From the NCBI GenBank assembly GCA_027919835.1, contig JANVFP010000047.1:62001-126000 (forward strand): a stretch of DNA of 64,000 nt, in the 5' to 3' direction. The notes below the pieces were generated by a model, which was not told where the DNA came from, did not search any database, and saw nothing but the letters and a program-made list of their open reading frames with translations. A program made the position numbers and the translations under genes. Shown in pieces: positions 1 through 8,393 of the stretch. The first letter of the stretch is position 1. Each line of letters begins with the position of its first letter. This DNA is from Lentinula raphanica. Taxonomy: Eukaryota > Basidiomycota > Agaricomycetes > Agaricales > Omphalotaceae.

Positions 1-230
1 TCGCCTGTCTTCAGCAGACTGTCGTATCCTATCAATATAAGTATGACCAGTGTTGACCACGTTGTCAATGACATATATGTAATGGCCACTTGAACAGATG
101 AATAATTATATTGCGAGGCTGGAACACTAAAAAGCTGTCGAACATTGAACACCCCCTTCGTCTTTGACTGTATCGTACGGATTTCGCGATTTCCATGGCA
201 TACGAATGATACTGACTAACTTTCCAGAGC

Positions 231-1676
231 ATGGATGTACTAGGAAACATTAAGAATACTATTGAGATGACTACTGCGATTTACGGGAAATATTCTGATT
301 ATCAGGATGCAGACGAGACAATCAAGTCCATTTGCAGGCGTTTAGACGGTGTTCAAGTTCGCTTGGAACTCTACGAAGAATACCTCTCTAGAGCTGGATC
401 CAATCTTCGCTCGCGCCATAAGCAAATCTTGGTTAAATCGTTGGAGAAGGTCACAGATATTCTTCATGACCTATTACAACGATTGCCGGATCCACTCACT
501 GTGACAAAGAAGATCGCATGGATCGCATGGGGGAAGCGGCGGGTAGAGGGATTACTTGCAGACCTGGATACTTGGGACAACGATTCGCAACGGACTATTT
601 TCACATGCGATATGCTGAGCGGCATTCGGGGACGTGATCTACTCTATGAGCGTCTGTTCAATACAGGTGATCGTTCATTGGCAGCAACTTGGTCGTTGAG
701 CAGACGAATACACTCTTCCGATGAAGCTCAAGTTAATCTTGATCTTGCTATCCCGCTTTCCACAATCAAATTCTATCGGGGATATAACGACAGATATCTG
801 GCGAAGCTCAGCTCCGAAGAGCTTGTTTATATGGAGGAGTTGCCAGACAGGCCCTATGCTAACAATGATGAAGAGAAACAAACTATCGAAAGGCAGAAAA
901 GGATAGCCGAAGTTTTCCATTCATCTGATCTTCCCTCGATGCATCTTCTCTCATGTCTGGGCCTTTCGGAATACACTCTTGTGTATGAAATCCCTAGAGC
1001 AGAGGTGGAAATCGGTGATCATGACTGGGACAGCTGGGTGCCCACATTAGCTAGTGCTCTTGAAGGTGGGGTTCGTATGTCTCTGGAGGATCGTTTCAGA
1101 ATTGCGACGGAGATTACCATGGCAGTAATGGAAATTCATGCTGCTGGTTGGGTGCATAAGAATATCCGGAGTGACAATATCCTGCTTTTCTATGGTGGAA
1201 CCCCGGGCCAAAGAGGAGTCATGGAGACTGCACAGATTGGGACTGCTTACCTTGTTGGGTTCGGGGGCGCTCGTCCTCAGATTTACGTATCTACCCGCCT
1301 CGCAGAGATTGACTCTGTGAAACAGAGATACCACCACCCAGAGAGGAAAGGCACATGGATTCAAAAGTTCGACATTCGGCACGACATGTATAGTCTGGGT
1401 GTGGTCCTCGTTGAGCTTGGCCTTGGAAGGCAGTTATATGAGCTGTCCAAAAAACTCCCCGATACAGACAGTAGGGCTGAAGAAGATCACAGATACCTCA
1501 TCGACTCTGCCAATGGACTTGGAACTATTGTGGGCACCAAATATGCCAACGCCGTGCTAACCTGCCTCACTACAAGCACCCAGAAGGGTAAAACAACGGA
1601 TATCCTCCGTGAAGAATTCTACGATGGGGTATTAGTCCCTTTGAAACAGATATTCGAGGGATTGAAGATTATTTAA
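231..1676 (+). CDS. HeLo-like/pseudokinase protein, paralog 1
   Basis: Intronless coding region of 481 residues, first of four tandem paralogs. The N-terminal ~180 residues are helical and resemble the fungal HeLo (prion-inhibition and propagation) domain, with a conserved DADETIKSICRRLDG stretch and then RLELYEEYL. From ~190 a protein-kinase fold is recognisable: HKNIRSDN in place of HRDLKPEN, VGFGGARP at the DFG site, HPERKG near the APE site and DMYSLGVVLVELG for the helix F region. The catalytic Asp is Asn311, the DFG Asp is Gly343, and the beta-3 Lys position appears to be Glu202, so catalysis is unlikely. HeLo domains of HET-S and the four-helix bundle of MLKL are membrane-damaging cell-death executors; a similar role here is inference. 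Just upstream of the ATG lies a branch-like CTGACTAAC followed by TTTCCAG, suggesting a 5'UTR intron. Kinase-like call is firm, HeLo call moderate. Confidence 0.8.
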   Translation: MDVLGNIKNTIEMTTAIYGKYSDYQDADETIKSICRRLDGVQVRLELYEEYLSRAGSNLRSRHKQILVKSLEKVTDILHDLLQRLPDPLTVTKKIAWIAWGKRRVEGLLADLDTWDNDSQRTIFTCDMLSGIRGRDLLYERLFNTGDRSLAATWSLSRRIHSSDEAQVNLDLAIPLSTIKFYRGYNDRYLAKLSSEELVYMEELPDRPYANNDEEKQTIERQKRIAEVFHSSDLPSMHLLSCLGLSEYTLVYEIPRAEVEIGDHDWDSWVPTLASALEGGVRMSLEDRFRIATEITMAVMEIHAAGWVHKNIRSDNILLFYGGTPGQRGVMETAQIGTAYLVGFGGARPQIYVSTRLAEIDSVKQRYHHPERKGTWIQKFDIRHDMYSLGVVLVELGLGRQLYELSKKLPDTDSRAEEDHRYLIDSANGLGTIVGTKYANAVLTCLTTSTQKGKTTDILREEFYDGVLVPLKQIFEGLKII

Positions 1677-2263
1677 AGCGGCGTAGGCAGATCCTCCTTG
1701 TATTTTAGCGAATACCTTCACCATTGTTCAAACGATTAAGCTTAGAGTTGAGTTTGGGCTCGTGCCTACCAGTAGACTTGAGCAAATATTGGATAATTTG
1801 AGCCTGTCGCTGCAAGAGGCGGCGATGATGCAAAAAGTATACTATTTCGTTTAGGCGCCAACAGGCGCTTGAAATTTAAATTTCAACGTTCACTCTGCAC
1901 CCTCATCTCTGTATTTACGCGGATTTTATCTTCGTGCCCGCACACCCTCATTGCTATCTCCATTCATTCTCTGGTCAGTCAGGCGCTGTTTGCTTCAGAG
2001 CGCGCATGTGTATCCCACCCGCACACCTGGCTAACAAAACTAGTAGCGCAGAGTCAAACCCACCTCCGAGTCTATCTTCACCATCATCTTCTACTTCTAC
2101 ATTCACTTTTCTAGGGAAGATAAGACTATCTGATTACGGTGAGTACTTTCATGATCTCTGTGCGAGGTCACCTTCATAGGACTCGCCCATGCTCACCCTT
2201 CTTCTCTACCTTTCATCTCCTTGGCAGACTGGAATTTGCAACAGAAAACTTTCCAGACAGAGC
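1677..2263. other. Intergenic region with likely 5'UTR intron of paralog 2
   Basis: No gene seen. A GTGAGT donor at 2139 and a TTTCCAG acceptor ending at 2256 outline a probable 5'UTR intron just before the paralog 2 start. An upstream in-frame ATG at 2189 lies inside that intron and is not conserved among the paralogs. Confidence 0.4.
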
Positions 2264-3742
2264 ATGGATGTACTAGGAATCACGAAAGATGCTATCGGGC
2301 TGATTACTCTGCTCTACGAGAAGTACTCTGAATATCAGGACGCAGACGAGACAATCAAGTCCATTTGCACCCGTTTAGATGGCGTTCGAGTTCGTCTGGA
2401 ACTCTATGAAGAATACCTATTCAGAGCTGAATCCAATCTTCGCTCTCGTCACAAGCAGGTCTTGGTCAAATCGTTAGAGAGGGTCACAGATATTCTACAT
2501 GATCTATCCGAGCGATTGCCAGATCCAATTACTGTTGCAAAGAAATTTGCATGGGTTGCTTGGGGAAAGCGACGAGTGGAGGGACTACTTTCCGACCTGG
2601 ACGTTTGGGACAACGATTCGCAACGGACTATCTTCACATACGATATGTTGAATCGCATTCGGGGACACGATCTTCACTATGAACGTCTCTTCAATACAGG
2701 TGATCGTTCGTTGGCGGCAACTTGGTCGTTGAGCAGACGAATACACTCTTCCAATGAAGTTCGACTCGTTCCTAACATAGCTATCCCACCTGAAACCACA
2801 ATCACAATTGCCGAGAGTGACTATCGCTACAGATATATGGCAAGGCTTGGCTCTGAACTGGTTTACATAGAAACACTGCCCCACCGGCGTCACGATAATG
2901 GGGGTGAACGGAGACAAGTTATCGAAAGGCAGAACAGGATCGCTGAAGTGTTCCATTCATCAGATCTCCCTTCGATGCATCTTCTCTCTTGTCTGGGCAC
3001 TGTGCGACATCACCTTGTGTATGAAATTCCCAAACCAGACGTGGAAATGGGCGGACTCCACTGGAATGGGTCAGTGCCTACATTGGCAGGTGTTCTTGGT
3101 AATGAGATTCGTATGTCCCTGGAGGACCGTTTCCGAATCGCGTCGGAGATAACTGTGGCGGTGATGACAATCCATGCTGCAGGTTGGGTGCATAAGGATA
3201 TCCGAAGTGACAACGTCCTGTTTTTTTACGAGGAAAACAGACAGGGATACATAACAAGGACCACGCAAATCGGAAGTGCTTACCTTGTCGGGTTTGGGGG
3301 TGCTCGTCCCCAAACTAGCACATCTGCTCGCTACACAGAGAATGACTTGGTCAAACGTAGGTACCAACACCCGGAGAGGAAGGGCACATCGGTTGAGAAA
3401 TTTGACATCCGGCATGATATGTATAGCCTTGGGGTAGTCCTCATCGAGCTCGGTCTTCAAAGGCTTCTATCCGAGTTGAATGACCAGGATGGAGAAGATA
3501 TTGGAGCTCGAAAAGACCAGAAGGGAATTGAAGAAGATCACACGTACCTCGTCAACAAGTCCGCTCATGAGCTTCGCGATATAATGGGCTCCAAATATGT
3601 CAATGCTGTCTTGACCTGCCTCACCAAAAGCACACAGAAAGAGAAAACAACAGATGTTCTCCGTGAAGAATTCTACGATGATGTCCTGGTCCCTTTGAAG
3701 GAGATATTCGAAGGATTGAAGATGAGGTGTAGTAGTAAGTAG
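2264..3742 (+). CDS. HeLo-like/pseudokinase protein, paralog 2
   Basis: 492 residues, intronless. The start at 2264 is chosen because MDVLG is the N-terminus shared by all four paralogs; an upstream in-frame ATG at 2189 would add 25 unconserved residues. It has the same layout: HeLo-like helical N-terminus, then a degenerate kinase fold. It differs from the other three in keeping the HRD Asp (HKDIRSDN, Asp312), while the DFG Asp is Gly343 and the beta-3 Lys is replaced (LVYIETLP). It also carries an acidic/polar insertion after the helix F region (around NDQDGEDIGARKDQ) that the others lack. Loss of the metal-binding Asp still argues against normal phosphotransfer. Role in cell death or self-recognition is inferred only from domain architecture. 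Confidence 0.8.
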   Translation: MDVLGITKDAIGLITLLYEKYSEYQDADETIKSICTRLDGVRVRLELYEEYLFRAESNLRSRHKQVLVKSLERVTDILHDLSERLPDPITVAKKFAWVAWGKRRVEGLLSDLDVWDNDSQRTIFTYDMLNRIRGHDLHYERLFNTGDRSLAATWSLSRRIHSSNEVRLVPNIAIPPETTITIAESDYRYRYMARLGSELVYIETLPHRRHDNGGERRQVIERQNRIAEVFHSSDLPSMHLLSCLGTVRHHLVYEIPKPDVEMGGLHWNGSVPTLAGVLGNEIRMSLEDRFRIASEITVAVMTIHAAGWVHKDIRSDNVLFFYEENRQGYITRTTQIGSAYLVGFGGARPQTSTSARYTENDLVKRRYQHPERKGTSVEKFDIRHDMYSLGVVLIELGLQRLLSELNDQDGEDIGARKDQKGIEEDHTYLVNKSAHELRDIMGSKYVNAVLTCLTKSTQKEKTTDVLREEFYDDVLVPLKEIFEGLKMRCSSK

Positions 3743-4095
3743 ATTCTCAGAATAGCAATCAGAATAGCCGGATTCTGAGTCGTTCGTTCCCATTCCTCTG
3801 TACCTAAATATGTAGTAGTTCGTAGTTGCTTGCAGTATCGAATTCGATGCGAGTGACTCGGATATCGATAAACCCTCGCGACGTTCTTTGCGCAATCCTT
3901 GGACTTCAAGTCTGACAAAATTTTGTATTCAATAATAGCAAGCAGTGTCAGGCTATGTATGTTGTGAGATCAGCCTTAATTCCGGATACAGATAGCTGTA
4001 AAATTCATACTTCCACTGCACCGTACGTAGTATCCCCCTCTGCGATGATATATATGGATACCAGAGACTGACCAATTGTTCACTGTACTACAGAT
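3743..4095. other. Intergenic region between paralogs 2 and 3
   Basis: No gene seen. It includes a short block CAATCCTTGGAC (near 3892) that recurs downstream of paralogs 3 and 4, so part of the 3' flank was duplicated with the genes. Before the paralog 3 ATG lie GACTGACC and CTACAG, as expected for the 3' end of a 5'UTR intron. Confidence 0.4.
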
Positions 4096-5580
4096 ATGGA
4101 CGTACTAGGAAACACAAAGGATGCTATCGAGCTACTTACACTGCTCTATAGGAAATATTCTGATTATCAAGATGCGGACGAGACAATCAAGTCCATATGT
4201 ACTCGTTTAGACGGTGTACAAGTTCGCTTGGAACTCTTTGAAGAATACCTCCAGAGAGCTGAATCCAATCTTCGTTCTCGTCACAAGCAGATTTTGGTCA
4301 AATCATTGGAGAAAGTCACCGATATTCTGCACGACCTATCCGAGCGATTGCCAGATCCAATCACTGTTTCGAGAAAGATTGCATGGGTTGCGTGGGGGAA
4401 GCGACGTGTGGAGGGACTACTTGCCGATCTAGACACTTGGGACAATGATTCGCAACGGACGATTTTCACATATGATATGTTGAATCGCATTCGGGGACAT
4501 GATATCCTCTATGAACGTCTTTTCATCACAGGTGATCGTTCGCTGGCGGCAACTTGGTCGTTAAGCAGACGAATACACTCTTCCGACTCCGAAACTCGAA
4601 TTCCTGACCTAGCCATCCCGCTTTCCACAATCAGATTCGATCCTCATGGATTTAGCAACAGATATCTGGCGAAACTTAACTCTGAGCTGGTGTATATGGA
4701 GGCACTGACCCATCAGCGTCATGTCAACGACGATGAAAAGAAACAAGCCATCGAAAGGACCAAGAAGATAGCGGAAGTTTTCCACTCATCAGATCTTCCT
4801 TCCATGCATCTGCTTTCCTGTCTAGGCATTGCAGAACGCTGTTCAACTCGTCCTCCACGCCAGAGCATCGCGGAACACCATCTCGTATACCAGATTCCTC
4901 GGCCTGATGTAGAAATAGGTGATCGCGACTGGTATAGCTCGGTGCCCACATTGACGACGGCTTTCAATGATGAGGTCTGTATGTCTCTGGAGGATCATTT
5001 TAGGATTGCGACAGAAATCACTATGGCGGTGATGGAAATTCATGCCGCTGGTTGGGTGCACAAGAATATCCGAAGTGATAATGTCCTGCTTTTCTATGAC
5101 AAGAACAAAAAGGCAGCCATAGGAGGGACGGCGCAAATTGGCACCGCTTACCTCGTTGGGTTTGGAGGGGCTCGTCCCCAAACCTACGGATCCGCCCGCT
5201 TGGCAGAAGTTGACTGGGTGAAGCGGAGATACCACCACCCAGAGCGGAAACGCACAACGGTTGAAAGATTTGACATCCGGCACGACATGTATAGCCTGGG
5301 GGTAGTCCTCATCGAGCTTGGCCATCGAAGGCAGTTATTCGAAATTTCAATCTCAAACGAAGATGAGATGGAAGTCGAAGAAGATCACAGAAAACTCGTC
5401 AAATTTGCCCATGACCTTGGCAAAATAATGGGTACCAAATATGCCAGCGCTGCTTTGACTTGCCTCACCAAAAGTACCGAGAAGAAGAAGACAACGGACA
5501 TGCTGCGTGAAGAGTTCTACGACGACGTACTGCTTCCTTTGAAGCAAACATTCGAGGGATTGAAGTTCAAGAGGGCATAA
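4096..5580 (+). CDS. HeLo-like/pseudokinase protein, paralog 3
   Basis: 494 residues, intronless, closest to paralog 4 (the first ~75 residues are almost identical). The N-terminus is HeLo-like, followed by a kinase-like domain with HKNIRSDN (catalytic Asp changed to Asn324), VGFGGARP at the DFG site and LVYMEALTH where the beta-3 Lys is expected. The kinase N-lobe carries an extra ~13 residues (around RCSTRPPRQSIAEH) shared in position, not sequence, with paralog 4. The C-terminus is the conserved EEFYDDVLLPLKQTFEG. A predicted pseudokinase with a possible membrane-active N-terminal domain; not a demonstrated function. Confidence 0.8.
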   Translation: MDVLGNTKDAIELLTLLYRKYSDYQDADETIKSICTRLDGVQVRLELFEEYLQRAESNLRSRHKQILVKSLEKVTDILHDLSERLPDPITVSRKIAWVAWGKRRVEGLLADLDTWDNDSQRTIFTYDMLNRIRGHDILYERLFITGDRSLAATWSLSRRIHSSDSETRIPDLAIPLSTIRFDPHGFSNRYLAKLNSELVYMEALTHQRHVNDDEKKQAIERTKKIAEVFHSSDLPSMHLLSCLGIAERCSTRPPRQSIAEHHLVYQIPRPDVEIGDRDWYSSVPTLTTAFNDEVCMSLEDHFRIATEITMAVMEIHAAGWVHKNIRSDNVLLFYDKNKKAAIGGTAQIGTAYLVGFGGARPQTYGSARLAEVDWVKRRYHHPERKRTTVERFDIRHDMYSLGVVLIELGHRRQLFEISISNEDEMEVEEDHRKLVKFAHDLGKIMGTKYASAALTCLTKSTEKKKTTDMLREEFYDDVLLPLKQTFEGLKFKRA

Positions 5581-6062
5581 ACAAGGCGTCGTATTTGTTG
5601 ATGGGTTTGGTTCGCGAGGAGTCAGACGCGTCCGAACGCGTACACAATCCTTGGACGTGAATGATGATTCCCCAAGCTTTAGAAGCTATATTGACCTAGT
5701 ACTCCATGCCCGGGCGCACGCGAAACTTGACTTTTGTGGGTTAGTGTGAGTTTCTAGTAAGGTCAGTGAGCAGCTTTATTAGTAGTAGGTCAGAGGCAAG
5801 CCGTTGAGGAAATACCTGTCTGTTCATCTTGAACGTGTAGACAAATAATTACCTTACAAAGGGCTTTTGGAATGATCCCTCAGTGGGCTTTAAGTGTAGC
5901 GTCTTGCATAATAACTTCAGCGCCATCAATGATCAGGCTGTGGCACCGTGCATGAATGATGTCGTGAGATCAAAAATTGCTGTTAGGCTCACGTTCGTAT
6001 TCCACTCTGGCATCATGATACGGATTTCGGGAGACTGACCAATCGCTCACTGTACCCCAGAT
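5581..6062. other. Intergenic region between paralogs 3 and 4
   Basis: No gene seen. The first ~80 bases resemble the 3' flank of paralog 4, including ACAATCCTTGGACGTG against AGAATCCTTGGACGTG, which supports a duplication unit containing gene plus 3' flank. The last 35 bases closely match the region before paralog 3. Confidence 0.4.
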
Positions 6063-7541
6063 ATGGACGTACTAGGAAACACAAAGGATGCGATCGAGCT
6101 ACTTACACTGCTCTATAGGAAATATTCTGATTATCAAGATGCGGACGAGACAATCAAGTCCATATGTACTCGTTTAGACGGTGTACAAGTTCGCTTGGAA
6201 CTCTTTGAAGAATACCTCCAGAGAGCTGAATCCAATCTTCGTTTTCGTCACAAGCAGATCTTGGTCAAATCCTTGGAGAAGGTTACAGATATTCTGCACG
6301 ACCTATCCGAGCGATTACCAGATCCAATCACTGTTCCGAGGAAGATCGCATGGGTTGCATGGGGGAAGCGGCGTGTGGAGGGATTACTTGGCGATCTGGA
6401 TACGTGGGACAACGATTCGCAACGGACAATCTTCACATATGATATGTTGAATCGCATTCGGGGACATGATCTACTCTACGAACGTCTTTTCAAAACAGGC
6501 GATCGCTCACTAGCGGCCACGCTGTCGTTGAGCAGACGGATACACTCTTCCAACTCTGATGCTCAAGGCCCTAACCTAGCTATCCCGCTCTCCACGATTG
6601 ACTTCGATCCGCTAGAATTCTGCCACAGATACCTGGCGAAGCTTGACTCTGAGCTGGTGTATATGGAGGCACTGACCCATCAGCGTTATGCCAACGACGA
6701 GGAAGAGAAACAAGCTATCGAGAGGACGAAGAGGATAGCAGAAGTTTTTCATTCATCAGATCTTCCTGCCATGCATCTGCTGTCTTGTCTGGGCATTGCC
6801 AATTACCATTCAGATCGCTCTCTACGTCAGAGAGTCGCGGACTATCATCTTGTGTACGAAATTCCAGGACCTGATGTAGCAATAGGCAATCTGAACTGGG
6901 AGAACTCGGTACCCACATTAAAGACGGCTCTCGATGATGAGATTCCTATGTCGTTGGAGGACCGTTTTAGGATTGCGACGGAGATCACTATGGCGGTGAT
7001 GGAGATTCATGCTGCTGGTTGGGTGCATAAGAACATTCGAAGTGATAATGTGTTGATGTTCTATGACAAGACCCAAAAGGCAGCCATAGGAAGGACTGCG
7101 CATATCGGGACCGCTTACCTTGTCGGGTTCGGAGGGGCTCGTCCTCAGACCTACGGATCTGCCAACCATGCAGAAATTGACTTGGTGAGACGGAGATACC
7201 ACCATCCAGAGCGGAAAGGGACATTGATCGAAAGATTTGACATCCGGCACGACATGTATAGTCTTGGGGTAGTCCTCATTGAGCTTGGTCATCGAAGGCA
7301 GCTATACGAAATCTCAAGCGACGATGAGAGGGGAGTTGAAGAAGATCACACAAACCTCGTCGAATTTGCCCATGGTCTTGCGGATATAATGGGTACCAAG
7401 TATGCCAATGCTGCTTTGACCTGCCTCACCAAGAGTACGGAGAAGGAAAAGACCACGGATGTATTGCGTGAAGAGTTCTACGACGATGTATTGCTCCCTT
7501 TGAAACATATGTTCGAGGGATTGAAGTTTAAGAGGGTATAA
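6063..7541 (+). CDS. HeLo-like/pseudokinase protein, paralog 4
   Basis: 492 residues, intronless, the last member of the tandem set. It has the HeLo-like helical N-terminus (MDVLGNTKDAIELLTLLY), then a kinase-like domain with HKNIRSDN (Asn324 at the catalytic Asp), Gly355 at the DFG Asp, LVYMEALTH at the beta-3 strand and a normal-looking DMYSLGVVLIELG segment. Paralogs 3 and 4 look like the youngest pair in the array. All frames are intact, so the family appears maintained rather than decaying. Function in regulated cell death or recognition is inference from the HeLo plus pseudokinase pairing. Confidence 0.8.
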   Translation: MDVLGNTKDAIELLTLLYRKYSDYQDADETIKSICTRLDGVQVRLELFEEYLQRAESNLRFRHKQILVKSLEKVTDILHDLSERLPDPITVPRKIAWVAWGKRRVEGLLGDLDTWDNDSQRTIFTYDMLNRIRGHDLLYERLFKTGDRSLAATLSLSRRIHSSNSDAQGPNLAIPLSTIDFDPLEFCHRYLAKLDSELVYMEALTHQRYANDEEEKQAIERTKRIAEVFHSSDLPAMHLLSCLGIANYHSDRSLRQRVADYHLVYEIPGPDVAIGNLNWENSVPTLKTALDDEIPMSLEDRFRIATEITMAVMEIHAAGWVHKNIRSDNVLMFYDKTQKAAIGRTAHIGTAYLVGFGGARPQTYGSANHAEIDLVRRRYHHPERKGTLIERFDIRHDMYSLGVVLIELGHRRQLYEISSDDERGVEEDHTNLVEFAHGLADIMGTKYANAALTCLTKSTEKEKTTDVLREEFYDDVLLPLKHMFEGLKFKRV

Positions 7542-8393
7542 AACTGAAGGCATCATCGTATTGGTCGATGTGTCTGGTTTGCGTGGACGCGTACAGAATC
7601 CTTGGACGTGCATATGATGCCAATACCACGAGGTCCAAAACTTATGTTGACCTACGGCCGTACTTGTAGCTACTTGTAGAGCTGAGCCATACCCCGCGCG
7701 CGAAAGATCTTCCCGGTTTCAATTTGAGTTTCTGGAGAGGCTGAGTAAATTGAGGTGGGAGACGAGGCATTGAGGAAATACTCGACGTGAGCATGGTGGT
7801 CGTGGTTTGACCTTGAGCGACATGACCGTGGCGGCCACGCAGTTTGCGGCCCGGCAAGTCTTGAACCTCACCTCAACGTTAACCGTAACGTCAACCTCAA
7901 GATGAGATTCGCCTCGGTATTCTGGTCAAATGGTATGTCTGAATTCAACGTGTAACTCGTGTTTTGAAGCCCTGTGCTGTGTTATCAGAGTGTGTTGTAG
8001 CAGGAGTAAATAGAATGGAACGTGCAAACAGGCAACATTCCATGCCCGGATGGTGTTCATTGCTTTCTTCATCTATGCTCCGAGAACAGCATCTGATCAT
8101 CGATCTCTTCATACACGCAGATACTGGCCACCAAATGTCCTTCTGCCCCGTTCCATCGATCTACAAGTGTTCAACACGTTTCATTACCGCCTTCCTCTCG
8201 GATTACTATTTTATCAGCACATATGCTCCACTCTCTTGTTCTATCTGTTCGAACATCTGGGTGCTGGTGCTCCATATACCCTTCGACAAATAGTATATCC
8301 CGACTTGTTCTGTATTGTGCGTCTTCGAGTGCTCTCGATGCGCTATCGTACTCAATTGACTTTCAACAGTATCCGGTTCAAGTATCTGACAAG
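7542..8393. other. Intergenic region, probable promoter and leader of the GTPase gene
   Basis: No convincing gene. Reading frames here are short and overlap one another. The first ~70 bases match the 3' flank of paralog 3. The region just before 8394 could belong to a 5'UTR of the GTPase gene, with an acceptor-like TTTCAACAG ending at 8369. Confidence 0.3.

Noticed and set aside
8223..8393. N-terminal extension of the GTPase gene
   Set aside because: The added 57 residues are Cys/Ser-rich and lack heptads; an acceptor-like site precedes the ATG at 8394.
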